The notes under the pieces were generated by a model. It was not told the DNA's origin. It was given only the letters and a program-made list of their open reading frames with translations, and did not search any database. Source: an uncultured Campylobacter sp. (GTDB taxonomy: Bacteria > Campylobacterota > Campylobacteria > Campylobacterales > Campylobacteraceae). From it: 64,000 bases of DNA. A program made the position numbers and the translations under genes. How positions within the stretch are numbered: position 1 is the first letter of the stretch; each line of letters begins with the position of its first letter. Where the stretch lies: positions 186,001-250,000 of the forward strand of contig NZ_CALGPY010000014.1 of the NCBI RefSeq assembly GCF_937959485.1, given 5' to 3'. Below, piece by piece: positions 34,522-43,224 of the stretch.

Positions 34522-35934
34522 TTATTTGTAGTCGTTTGCGTCGTAGCTTTTGCCGTCGTTAAAGTCGCTCAAAAGCCGCACTACGACGGGGCTAAGCAGG
34601 ATGATCGCGATTAAGTTGGGGATCACCATCAGTCCGTTAAACATATCGGCTAGCCCCCAGACTAGGTCGATCTTTTGCACGCTTCCTATGAATACGAATG
34701 CGACGACTAAAATTTGCAAGAGCTTGACGAATTTTGCGCCCAGGAGGTATCGCACGTTAATCTCGGCGAAGTAATACCAGCCCAAAATCGTGGTAAATGC
34801 GAAGAAAAACAGGCAGATCGCCACGAAGCCGTAGCCGCCGCTGCGACCTAAAATTTGCGATGCGAAGGCTTCTTGCACCAGCGAGATGCCCGAAAATACC
34901 GCCTTGCCGTTTTCGAAGGCGACTACGTCGGTGCTAAGCACGACGAAAACGGTGATGTTAAGCACGATGAATGTATCGACGAAAACGCCCATTATGCCGA
35001 GCACGGCTTGATCTACGGGGTGTTTGACGTTCGCCGCGGCGTGTGCGTGCGGCGTCGAGCCCATGCCCGCTTCGTTTGAAAAGAGCCCGCGTGCGATGCC
35101 GTATCTCATCGCAGTGGCGATCGTAGCGCCCGTAGCGCCGCCCCAGGCAGCGGATGGATCAAACGCGGCTTTGAATATCAGCGCGATGACGGATGGAATT
35201 TTATCGAAATTTGAGCCGATGATGACGAGACCCACCAGCACGTAGCAGATCGCCATTATGGGCACGACCTTTTCGGCTACGCGCGCGATTGCTTTGACGC
35301 CGCCGAAAAAGATGACGCAGCAGATGAGCGCTAAGGCCGCGCCGCTCACCCACTTCGGAATCCCGAATGCGCCGCTAAAGCCGTCTGAGATGGAGTTTGC
35401 CTGCACCATATTACCCATGAAGCCTAAAGCAAAGATGATGGCTAGCGCAAAAAACGCCGCTAAAGGCTTGGCAAAGGGGCTTTTAAGTCCGCGGCTGATG
35501 TAAAACGCGGGCCCTCCGATCATATGCCCACTATCGTCCTTGGTGCGGTAAATTTGAGCCAGGCAGATCTCGGCGAAATTCGTCGCCATGCCCAAAAACG
35601 CTGCGCACCACATCCAAAATATCGCGCCAGGTCCGCCCATCACTAACGCGGTGCTGGCGCCGACGAGGTTGCCCGTACCGACCTGCGCCGCGATCGCCGT
35701 GGCGACGGCTTGGAACGAGCTCATGCCGCTTTTACCCGCAGCCTCGCCGTGCAGGGAGAAGTTGCCGAAAAGCTTGCGCGCGCCCATTCTAAATTTAAAA
35801 ATTTGCACTAAATGCAAGCGTGCCGTAAAATACGCGCCGGTGCCGCAAAGTAGGGCGATCAAAAAGTATGGACCCCACAAAAAGGAGTTGATTGCGTCAA
35901 TTGTGGCGGTGAGTTTGTCGAGAAAATTTTGCAT
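34522..35934 (-). CDS. Sodium:alanine/glycine symporter (AGCS family)
   Basis: 470 residues, about eleven membrane helices, usual length. Family signatures: ATAIAAQVGTGNLVGASTALVMGGPGAIFWMW near residues 82-113, and GLFSNEAGMGSTPHAHAAANVKHPV near 290. It also has YFAEINVRYLLG near 395. It imports alanine or glycine with sodium across the inner membrane; family members differ in preference, so the exact substrate is open. Asn/Gly residues of the substrate site are kept. It stands alone. Confidence 0.93.
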   Translation of the reverse strand: MQNFLDKLTATIDAINSFLWGPYFLIALLCGTGAYFTARLHLVQIFKFRMGARKLFGNFSLHGEAAGKSGMSSFQAVATAIAAQVGTGNLVGASTALVMGGPGAIFWMWCAAFLGMATNFAEICLAQIYRTKDDSGHMIGGPAFYISRGLKSPFAKPLAAFFALAIIFALGFMGNMVQANSISDGFSGAFGIPKWVSGAALALICCVIFFGGVKAIARVAEKVVPIMAICYVLVGLVIIGSNFDKIPSVIALIFKAAFDPSAAWGGATGATIATAMRYGIARGLFSNEAGMGSTPHAHAAANVKHPVDQAVLGIMGVFVDTFIVLNITVFVVLSTDVVAFENGKAVFSGISLVQEAFASQILGRSGGYGFVAICLFFFAFTTILGWYYFAEINVRYLLGAKFVKLLQILVVAFVFIGSVQKIDLVWGLADMFNGLMVIPNLIAIILLSPVVVRLLSDFNDGKSYDANDYK

Positions 35935-36160
35935 GATCTTTTCCGTGAATTTAAGATGCGAAAATATATTTTAAAAACTCTTAAATTCCTATAAATCGAG
36001 AGAAATTTAAGCGAAATTTTAAAGCGTTTTTATAATTTTACTCAGCATTGAGCAAAGCGGTATGTGCTGTTTGCTCTGCATGTCAGCTTGCTTGGTAAGC
36101 AGCTTAGAATTCGCGCCTTAGCTGTCGAAATTTACAAAGCAATCAACTGAAATTTTAAGC

Positions 36161-36991
36161 CTATTCATCACCGCCGATTTTGAAAACGAACATCTTGCAC
36201 GCGTTGCAAAAGGCGGGGATTAGGCTAAATAGGCGCCCTTTGAGGCTCCAGTGCTCGCGATACATTTTCATCATCGCGGCTTCTTTTATGAAGCGGATAC
36301 GCGCAGGCTCCCAGCTCTGCACCTCTGCGCCGCCGTTGATGCCCATTTTAAAGGGCGCGTTTTGCATGTGCTGCATCGCATCGTGGCGTTTGGAGTCGAA
36401 TTTTCTTACCGAAAACTCGCTCATAAAGTCGCTCAGCACGTAGCCGCTAAATTTTTGCGAAAGCGCGATAAAAAATTTTTTAAATTCCTCCTTTTCAAAA
36501 TACATACTCACGCCCTCTAAGATGAAGATGTAGCCCGCGCTGCCGTGCTTTGCGACCAGCTCGTCCATCCACGATGGATCTAGCATCGAGCAGGGCAGGC
36601 TGAAGTTATTCTTTGCTTTGGGCAACAGCTCGTCGCGTATGGCTATGACGTCTGGCAGATCGAGATCGTAAAATAGGGCGTTTGGTAGGGCTTTTTGCAG
36701 TCTAAGCGGGCGGGTGTCGAGTCCTGCGCCAAGCTGCACGATGATAGGGCGATCAAATTCTTTAGCTAGCCGCAGCGTCTCGTCGTCAAAAAATTTCGCG
36801 CGGATCACCGTGCCCGTTTTGCTAAGGCGCGCGTCGTCGAATTTTGCAAAATCATAATCGATCTGTTCGACCACGGCGCTTGAAAAGAGATCGTTTAGGA
36901 TCGGATCCGCGTCTTTGAAATCCAAATGGCGCATATAGACGTTGATTAGCAGCGTCTCGGAGACATTATCTTTAAAATTTAACTTTTGCAT
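36161..36991 (-). CDS. Class I SAM-dependent methyltransferase (LCM/PPM family)
   Basis: 276 residues from ATG 36991, with AAGGAAACTTC upstream. The SAM site reads IIVQLGAGLDTRPLRLQ near residue 85, followed by FYDLDLPDVIAIRDELLP near 112 and FILEGVSMYFEKEEF near 158, the blocks of leucine carboxyl methyltransferase-like proteins. Bacterial members methylate small molecules or peptides of mostly unknown identity. It has no signal peptide. It is divergent from the Crp-family regulator, sharing a 354-base promoter region. Confidence 0.85.
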   Translation of the reverse strand: MQKLNFKDNVSETLLINVYMRHLDFKDADPILNDLFSSAVVEQIDYDFAKFDDARLSKTGTVIRAKFFDDETLRLAKEFDRPIIVQLGAGLDTRPLRLQKALPNALFYDLDLPDVIAIRDELLPKAKNNFSLPCSMLDPSWMDELVAKHGSAGYIFILEGVSMYFEKEEFKKFFIALSQKFSGYVLSDFMSEFSVRKFDSKRHDAMQHMQNAPFKMGINGGAEVQSWEPARIRFIKEAAMMKMYREHWSLKGRLFSLIPAFCNACKMFVFKIGGDE

Positions 36992-37345
36992 GAAGTTTCC
37001 TTTCTTGCGGTATCTTTGCGAGTAAAATTCCGCTTATTTTTAATATGCATTATTATATCCTTGCTAAATAAAATTTCAATAAAATGATATGAATTTTTAT
37101 TTAGATACAGAATTTTAAATTCGCGCCGCGGGTTTTGGCTATAATATTGCCGCGTAAAGCTCAATAAATTTTTGAAATTTTACGCTATGCAAAGCGCGGG
37201 TAAAATTTAGAATTTTAAAAGCTATAAAATTTATTAGCTCCGGCGACCCAGATGCACAGCCATAGCCCTAATGGTAAATTTAATCCGCGCAGCTTTATCT
37301 TTGTCTAAATATTTCATTGTATAATTCTTAGCTTTTGGAGGTTAT
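36992..37345. promoter_or_regulatory. Divergent promoter region between methyltransferase and Crp-family regulator
   Basis: Minus-strand -10 candidate TATAAT at 37057-37052 for the methyltransferase. Plus-strand -10 candidate TATAAT at 37320-37325 for the regulator, whose ribosome binding site TTGGAGG lies just before 37343. The middle (37090-37240) is rich in AAATTT words. No palindromic operator of the Crp type was found. Confidence 0.5.
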
Positions 37346-37984
37346 ATGGAAAAATCGCGGCTGGGACTACTGCAAACCGAGGCTATCGCCACGCTTAGCG
37401 ACGAGGAGCTTGCAATGTTCGAGCACCAAGTCATCAAAAAAGGCTATGTTTTTTATAGCGAGGCGCCTAAAGTTTTTATTTTTAAAAGCGGGCAGGCGAA
37501 GCTTTCGTTTTTTGAAGACGGCGAAGAATTTATCATCAACTACCTAAACAAGGACAATATTACCATTCTTAATGAAATTTGCGCGCTTGAGTTTTTAGAG
37601 GACAGTGAGATTTATACGATCGATGCGAGCGGACTTGGGGAGATCTTGGCAAATCGCAGCTTTTGCGAGGCGTATATAAAAATTTTAACCGAGATAATTC
37701 TGCTGCAGCGCAAAATCACACGCTCTATACTTTTTGAAAATGCAAAAGGGCGCATCGCGAGCTTTTTGATCGAGCTTGCAAACGAGCAGAATTTTCATCA
37801 AAATGGCTACAAATACGTCTTTTTGCCCTTTTCGCTAAAGGTGCTTTCATCCTTCGTAGGGCTCAAGCGTCAAAGCGCGAGTACCGCGTTTAATGAGCTT
37901 GTAAAAGATAACGTAATTCAAAAAATCAGTCAGCACGAGTTTTTGATCCTGGACTACGACAGATTGCTTAGCTACTGTGTTTAG
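37346..37984 (+). CDS. Crp/Fnr family transcriptional regulator
   Basis: 212 residues from ATG 37346. The N-terminal half is a degenerate cyclic-nucleotide-binding-type barrel (KGYVFYSEAPKVFIFKSGQAKLSFF near residue 33), without the Cys cluster of oxygen-sensing FNR and without an obvious cAMP site. A dimer helix (about 110-130) leads to the winged helix: KGRIASFLIELANEQ near 133 and FSLKVLSSFVGLKRQSASTAFNELVKDNVIQK near 160, the HTH. It lies about 500 bases before the end of the formate hydrogenlyase operon. It may or may not control it. Confidence 0.85.
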   Translation: MEKSRLGLLQTEAIATLSDEELAMFEHQVIKKGYVFYSEAPKVFIFKSGQAKLSFFEDGEEFIINYLNKDNITILNEICALEFLEDSEIYTIDASGLGEILANRSFCEAYIKILTEIILLQRKITRSILFENAKGRIASFLIELANEQNFHQNGYKYVFLPFSLKVLSSFVGLKRQSASTAFNELVKDNVIQKISQHEFLILDYDRLLSYCV

Positions 37985-38411
37985 GCTCGGGCTAGAGTTT
38001 TTAAAGCATTTATGCGGCTTACGCTTACGGCTTAAGCGCGAAATTTTGTCTAAAGTTACGGCGCAGGATTTTACCTAGATTTACAGCGTAAAATTTTTAT
38101 CAAGAGCTTGGTTTTGGAATTTCATCCCGAATTTCGCTTAGGATTTCGTCTAGAATTTTAACTTATATAAAATTTGGGTTTGTGATCTCGTTTAAAATTC
38201 TGTTTTGAATTTACTTAAAATTTTAACACGTAATTCACTTTTGAATTTTATCCGCTATCCTAAAACGCAAAGCTTTGGAATTTTAAATTTAGCGGCAGGC
38301 TATGGAATTTAAAATTTTAAATCAAGCTGGAATTTTATGTGTTTCAATGGAATTTAAAATTTTGGATCGAGCGAAATTTTACGTATCAGAATTTTTAAAA
38401 TTTAAGAAACT
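37985..38411. other. Intergenic RAATTY-rich stretch
   Basis: About 430 bases without a gene. AAATTTT, GAATTTC, AAATTC and GAATTTT words are very dense from 38040 to 38400, at spacings mostly of 12-25 bp. Convergent transcription units end on both sides. Confidence 0.6.
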
Positions 38412-38436
38412 AAAAATGCGCGGCAAAGTGCCGCGC
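38412..38436 (-). terminator. Rho-independent terminator of the hyf-focA operon
   Basis: GCGCGGCA (38418-38425), loop AAG, TGCCGCGC (38429-38436). On the minus strand the stem is followed by ATTTTTAG. It lies 35 bases past the focA stop, a good classical terminator. Confidence 0.85.
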
Positions 38437-38471
38437 CGTATTTTGTCTATATCGTGCTGAAGCGCGATAGA

Positions 38472-39335
38472 TTAGTCTTTCTTTTTCATATCGTATTTAT
38501 TTACCATAAATCCGACCAAGCCTACGAAAAATAGACCGCCGCAGATGTTACCTAGCGTAACTGGGATCATATTTTTAACGATGAAATTTCCCCAGTTTAT
38601 TGAATCTATTTGAGCTGCCGTTACGCCGTGAAGCGAGCTTGCAAGAGCATTTACATCGCCACCTGCAGCCGCAAGGTAGTGGCCTTTAGCGATGATGCCT
38701 TCAGTTAGGATAAACATATTTGCAACGCAGTGTTCCATCGAGCAAGCTACGAATGCGCCGATCATCCACATAATTGCAAAGAATTTACCCGATAGATTGC
38801 TCTCGCTGGTCGCAGTCCAGATAGACATACATACAAACACGTTACAAAAAATTCCGCGGATGAATAGCTCATGAAAAGGTGCATTTATTTTGCCGGCTGC
38901 TGCAGGAATGAAGTGCTGCAAGATGTAGCCGTCATATTTAAGCGGAAGTCCTGAGTAATAATACATATACGCGATTAACGCGCCGCCTACAAAGTTAAAG
39001 CACCAAACGATAGCCCAATAGCCGATTGTTTTACCTAGCGGTAATTTGCCATCGGCAGCAGGTACACCCGTTAAAACCGAGCTGGTAAATAGATGCCCGC
39101 CGTAAAAAACCACCATCATCAGACCGCAGCTAAAGGTAATACCACCGATGAAATTCGATAAGCCAATAGATTGCTTTTCAGCCATTCCGACGGTCGAGTG
39201 AGCCCAAAAAATATCGCCCATAGCGATTGCAGCGCCCGCCATTATAGCTAGAAAAATTATGCTAATTAGCGGGGTATGCGCCTTGTGTTGCATCGAACTA
39301 GACACCGCTTGCGCGGTTTCTGCAGGATTTAACAT
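38472..39335 (-). CDS. focA: Formate/nitrite transporter family channel (FocA type)
   Basis: 287 residues, six membrane helices, formate/nitrite transporter family pentamer. It has AIAMGDIFWAHSTVG near residue 37, GGHLFTSSVLTG near 82, WCFNFVGGALIAYMYYYSG near 110 and NVFVCMSIWTA near 165, the family's substrate-pore blocks. It would carry formate across the inner membrane. It is the last gene of the hyf operon, directly after hycI, and is followed by a terminator. The location points to formate rather than nitrite. Confidence 0.9.
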   Translation of the reverse strand: MLNPAETAQAVSSSMQHKAHTPLISIIFLAIMAGAAIAMGDIFWAHSTVGMAEKQSIGLSNFIGGITFSCGLMMVVFYGGHLFTSSVLTGVPAADGKLPLGKTIGYWAIVWCFNFVGGALIAYMYYYSGLPLKYDGYILQHFIPAAAGKINAPFHELFIRGIFCNVFVCMSIWTATSESNLSGKFFAIMWMIGAFVACSMEHCVANMFILTEGIIAKGHYLAAAGGDVNALASSLHGVTAAQIDSINWGNFIVKNMIPVTLGNICGGLFFVGLVGFMVNKYDMKKKD

Positions 39336-39788
39336 TTACTCCTCCTCATTTAAATTTGAATCAATTTCTAAGATACGCTCATAAGCTTTTTGCGCACTTT
39401 TTTTTGCGCTCTCGCTTAGGCCCTCTTTAAAGTCGAGCACGTTTTCAAGCAGCACGCTTATACCCAAAAACAGCGTCTTTGGGCAAATTTTGCGCAGATA
39501 GCTTAGAAGCACAGGCGTAGGTAGGTTGTGCGTCGAGTAGATATAGTCGCGATCATTGCTGAGGTCGAAAAATTCTATCTTATCCTCATCAAAGCCGCTC
39601 ATCGCATCTACTACGATTAGAATTTCAGGGGCGAATTCCCTAAGTGCTGCAAATTCGTTTTCGGGCACATCCTGCCCATAAAAAACGCGCCAGTCTTTTA
39701 AGTTCGCCTCGACTATTCGCCCTGTTTCATTGCCCACGTCGTCGTCGCCGCGAAGGGGATTGCCGATACAAAGCAACGCCTTTCGCAT
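39336..39788 (-). CDS. hycI: Hydrogenase maturation protease HycI
   Basis: 150 residues from ATG 39788, which overlaps the hycH stop (TGATG). Nickel-binding residues of the M52 family are visible: LLCIGNPLRGDDDVGN near residue 5 (Asp/Glu), the Asp in IVVDAMSG near 60 and the His in YSTHNLP near 87. It removes the C-terminal peptide of the hydrogenase large subunit after nickel insertion. The matching substrate, HyfG, is encoded three genes upstream in the same operon and keeps a C-terminal extension. Confidence 0.92.
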   Translation of the reverse strand: MRKALLCIGNPLRGDDDVGNETGRIVEANLKDWRVFYGQDVPENEFAALREFAPEILIVVDAMSGFDEDKIEFFDLSNDRDYIYSTHNLPTPVLLSYLRKICPKTLFLGISVLLENVLDFKEGLSESAKKSAQKAYERILEIDSNLNEEE

Positions 39789-40132
39789 CAAAAATCCTTC
39801 CTTAGCACGAAGTATCCTTCGCGCATATTTTTTAGCAGATCTTTAAGCTCACATTCGCAAAGCTGAGGGATTAGCTTAGCTGCGTGCTCGGCAAAAATTT
39901 CAATCTCGAAATACTTGCTTAGGTTACCGATCTTAAATTTAACGTAGTCGCCCGAGTTTTCGATGATGCGTTTAAATTCTTCATCATCTATCTCAAGTAC
40001 CTTTTCGCTAAAATCTATCGTACCTACGCCGTGACCGACGCAGGTGGAAAAAACCTTGATATCCTTTAGCTCTTTAGGTAAATTTTCGTTTTCGTCCATA
40101 TGCCGCTTTGTAAGCTTAAAAACCTCAATCAT
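39788..40132 (-). CDS. hycH: HycH-like formate hydrogenlyase maturation protein
   Basis: 114 residues, overlapping hyfI by 4 bases. It is a small soluble protein with VFSTCVGHGVGTIDFSEKVL near residue 28 and YFEIEIFAEHAAKLIPQL near 75, as in HycH-like assembly factors. HycH helps assemble the hydrogenase small/large subunit module in E. coli. The call rests on modest similarity plus its position between hyfI and hycI. Confidence 0.78.
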   Translation of the reverse strand: MIEVFKLTKRHMDENENLPKELKDIKVFSTCVGHGVGTIDFSEKVLEIDDEEFKRIIENSGDYVKFKIGNLSKYFEIEIFAEHAAKLIPQLCECELKDLLKNMREGYFVLRKDF

Positions 40133-40953
40133 CGTTTGCTCCAGACCTCTTTTTGCGGATCGATTTTAAATTCCTCCGTAGCGCGGGCGTATTTTAGATA
40201 TACGTCGTTGTGTAATAGCGCCATGCACTCCGCGTATCTAGGATCCTCTTCGGTATGGATAGCGTTAAGTAGAGCCTCGCGAGAAGCTTTTGGATCGTGA
40301 ACGTCAGATGAGGTTTTGATCGCATCCATATATTTTGCAAATAAAACTCTTCCGAAAATATAGCTCATCAGCCTCTTGGCTTCAGCTTGCAGATCACGCT
40401 CGAATAAAATATCGCCGATAACTGAACTCTTAACCGGTGGCGGAAGAGTGCTATCTTGCTCGTAGCTCTTCTTTTGAAGCTTTTGATCGATGATGCCAAG
40501 CGCCATGCCAAGACCATAGATGATGCTAGCAGGATGCGGAGGGCAGCCGGGGATATAAACATCTACCGGTACAATCTTATCGATGCCGCTCCATACGCTA
40601 TATGCGTCGTGAAAAATTCCGCCAGTACTTCCGCAGGCTCCGAGAGCTACTACGATCTTTGGATCAGGTGCAGCCTCATAAGCGCGAAGTAACGGATAAT
40701 ACATCTGGCGAGTAACCGGACCGGTGCAGACTAAGATATCTGCGTGGCGAGGGTTGGCTACGAGTTTAAAACCAAAGCGCTCCGGATCCCACATCGGCGT
40801 GATAGAAGCAAAAATTTCGATTTCACAGCCGTTGCAACTTCCGCAGTCGATACGATAAACGCTGAAGCTTCGTTTGATATTTTTCAAAAGCTCCAATTTT
40901 GCGGTTAGATCGTTTGCGTTTTTAATATTTTCGGGGACTTGATACAAACTCAT
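40129..40953 (-). CDS. hyfI: Hydrogenase-4 small subunit HyfI (NuoB-like)
   Basis: 274 residues from ATG 40953, which overlaps hyfH in ATGA; a longer frame would add 19 unlikely residues. It carries the proximal [4Fe-4S] cluster: IDCGSCNGCEIEIFA near residue 35, CTGPVTRQM near 77, ALGACGSTGG near 103 and PGCPPHP near 137. It passes electrons between the HyfH ferredoxin-like subunit and the NiFe site in HyfG. The C-terminal 110 residues are longer than in E. coli HycG. Confidence 0.93.
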   Translation of the reverse strand: MSLYQVPENIKNANDLTAKLELLKNIKRSFSVYRIDCGSCNGCEIEIFASITPMWDPERFGFKLVANPRHADILVCTGPVTRQMYYPLLRAYEAAPDPKIVVALGACGSTGGIFHDAYSVWSGIDKIVPVDVYIPGCPPHPASIIYGLGMALGIIDQKLQKKSYEQDSTLPPPVKSSVIGDILFERDLQAEAKRLMSYIFGRVLFAKYMDAIKTSSDVHDPKASREALLNAIHTEEDPRYAECMALLHNDVYLKYARATEEFKIDPQKEVWSKR

Positions 40954-41489
40954 TTTATTGCCTCCTCTATACCTTTGGTCACTCTTTCGACCGCTTGAGC
41001 TTTTTTGCATTCAGGACAGATATAGAGGTACTTTTTAGCTTCTTCTAATCTGCCTGGGAGCAAATTTGCCGTACTTAGCTTTTCTAGCGTGTAGTTGATG
41101 AGCCTTTTTGGGGTCATCGGCTTGCCGCAGCAGCTGCATTTTTCCATCTCAAGCTCGCCGTGTTGGATAAGTGCGCTTTTATCAAATTTTACCGCTAGCT
41201 CAAAGCTATTGCCTAGCCTTACCGCTCCCGTAGGGCATACCTCGTCACAGCGACCACAAAATATGCAGCGTCCGCAATCAAATTCCCAAATAAGTTTGGT
41301 TTGGGCTTCGTTCATCTTAAGCTCAATCGCATTGGATGGGCAGGCGATTCCGCACGCAGCACAACCTATGCAAAGCTCATAGGTGTATTCAGGCTGCCCG
41401 CGAAAATTCTCGGGCACAATGTATGGCTCAAACGGATAAGCATAGGTCGCCTTACCATATTTTTCGGTAATGTCGAATAATTTCATCAT
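40950..41489 (-). CDS. hyfH: Hydrogenase-4 iron-sulfur subunit HyfH (NuoI-like)
   Basis: 179 residues, start ATG 41489 (a second ATG is at 41486). Two [4Fe-4S] motifs are visible: CIGCAACGIACPSNAI near residue 40 and CGRCIFCGRCDEVCPTGAV near 72. A further Cys set follows (CSCCG near 118 and CPECKKAQ near 160) that looks like an additional metal site, as in HycF/HyfH. It connects the electron input module to HyfI on the cytoplasmic side. Confidence 0.92.
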   Translation of the reverse strand: MMKLFDITEKYGKATYAYPFEPYIVPENFRGQPEYTYELCIGCAACGIACPSNAIELKMNEAQTKLIWEFDCGRCIFCGRCDEVCPTGAVRLGNSFELAVKFDKSALIQHGELEMEKCSCCGKPMTPKRLINYTLEKLSTANLLPGRLEEAKKYLYICPECKKAQAVERVTKGIEEAIK

Positions 41490-43222
41490 CTTAAATCCTT
41501 TTTGCTAACCTTGCCGTCTTGGCAAAATTTCTTAAGGTCTTTTTCGGTTAGAATTTTACTCTTTCCGCTATTAATATCGACTAAAGTTACGCGCTCGGTG
41601 CATGAGTAGCACGGATCCATCGAGCATACGATTAGCGCCGCATCGGAGATGTTATTTCCGCGGAATTGAAATCGTAAGCTCGGCCAGTTATTATACGTAG
41701 CGGCGCGACATCTCCAGCGATAAACTTTCTGTGCGTTTCCTTGCATGATCCAGTGGACGTTTTCGCCTCGCGGCGCTTCGTCGTGACCTAAAGCGTAGTT
41801 TTCCGGTCTGATCATAGTCTGTGGATCGATCATTATCGGAGTTTGCGGCATTTGATGCAAGCACTGCCTGATGATGTGGATCGATTGTTTAAGCTCTTTA
41901 TATCTTACGACTTCGCGACTGAATACATCGCCACCGTGCTCTACGGCTACTTCGAATTCTATCTTATTGAAGAAATCATAAGGGTGATCGTAGCGGTTGT
42001 CGCGTTTAAAACCGGAAGCTCTCATATTTGGACCTACCGGGCTAAAATCACGCGCCACTTTGCGATCTAATACGCCCACACCTTTCCAGCGACCGATTTG
42101 GCGTTTATCCTCCATAACGGCGTCCCAAATTTCAGAAATTTGAACGTCGAGCTTGTTGATGATCTCGATGCTCTTGCGAATTTCATTGTCGGTCATATCG
42201 CGGCGAAGTCCGCCCATAATTACATTGCCGTAGGTCTTACGGCCGCCGGTTACGAGCTGAGCTAGCTCCATAGAATACTCGCGCACCCTAAAGATATGCA
42301 TGAAGGCGTTGTAGTTACCTGTTACCTCGCAGGCTAGACCGATATTTAAAAGATGGCTGTGAAGGCGCTCGATCTCAAGGCAGATGACGCGGATGGCTTG
42401 CGCACGAAGCGGAATTTCAAGCTTGATGGCTTTCTCTGCCGCTTCAATACACGCAATCGCGTGAGCGTAGCCGCAAATTCCGCAGACACGCTCTGCAAGG
42501 TAGCCCATCTGATCGTAATTCATTCGGTTTTCAGCTAGTTTCTCCATACCACGGTGTTGATAAAATAAGCGGTAGTCTGCATCTATAATCTCATCGCCGT
42601 CGCAAAATAGTCTGAAGTGTCCCGGCTCATCGCTTGTTACGTGAAGAGGTCCAAGCGGAACATCCACTACGCCATCACCGCTAGGAAATAAAAACTCTGC
42701 ATTAGGCTCGTCTTTATGATCTACAGGATCGGGCCTATAGCGGTAGTCCATCGCGTCTTTGCGAAGTGGATGAAGCCCATCCGGCCAATCGTCGCTTAGC
42801 ACTAAACGGCGTTTATCAGGCAAGCCCTCAGCGATTAAACCAAACATATCGAAGGCTTCTCTTTCGTACCATACGCAAGCAGGCACTAAAGGAGTAACCG
42901 ACGGGAACGTAGGATCCGATCCGGGAATTAGCGTCCTAACGGTGATGAAGCATTTATCCTCTGCGGCAAAATCCTCCGCTTCGGTCATTTTACCACCTTC
43001 CATAGATATCGCATAGTAAAGCGCGAAATTTCCGTTTAGCTCGCGCTCATCGTTAGGGATCATCGTGCTGATAAAACCGCCGATGTCATAATATAGCGTC
43101 TTAACCGCAAGCGGCAGATCATTTCTATCCACTAAAACGGTGATTTGATCCTCGGCTTGGCGGGTAACTTCTAAGACCTTGACTTTGGTCTTTAAAATTT
43201 CTATAAATTTATCGCCTCTCAT
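41486..43222 (-). CDS. hyfG: Hydrogenase-4 large subunit HyfG (group 4 [NiFe] hydrogenase)
   Basis: 578 residues. An N-terminal NuoC-like part (about 1-170, with PLVPACVWYEREAFDMFGL and PDGLHPLRKD) is fused to a NuoD-like catalytic part, as in HycE/HyfG. Both nickel-binding pairs are present: RVCGICGYAHAIACIEAAEKA near residue 245 and DPCYSCTERV near 536. It reduces protons or oxidises hydrogen at the NiFe site. By analogy to HycE, HycI should cut after the Arg of that second motif (residue 544), releasing 34 residues. It sits between hyfF and hyfH. Confidence 0.95.
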   Translation of the reverse strand: MRGDKFIEILKTKVKVLEVTRQAEDQITVLVDRNDLPLAVKTLYYDIGGFISTMIPNDERELNGNFALYYAISMEGGKMTEAEDFAAEDKCFITVRTLIPGSDPTFPSVTPLVPACVWYEREAFDMFGLIAEGLPDKRRLVLSDDWPDGLHPLRKDAMDYRYRPDPVDHKDEPNAEFLFPSGDGVVDVPLGPLHVTSDEPGHFRLFCDGDEIIDADYRLFYQHRGMEKLAENRMNYDQMGYLAERVCGICGYAHAIACIEAAEKAIKLEIPLRAQAIRVICLEIERLHSHLLNIGLACEVTGNYNAFMHIFRVREYSMELAQLVTGGRKTYGNVIMGGLRRDMTDNEIRKSIEIINKLDVQISEIWDAVMEDKRQIGRWKGVGVLDRKVARDFSPVGPNMRASGFKRDNRYDHPYDFFNKIEFEVAVEHGGDVFSREVVRYKELKQSIHIIRQCLHQMPQTPIMIDPQTMIRPENYALGHDEAPRGENVHWIMQGNAQKVYRWRCRAATYNNWPSLRFQFRGNNISDAALIVCSMDPCYSCTERVTLVDINSGKSKILTEKDLKKFCQDGKVSKKDLR

Positions 43223-43224
43223 TT

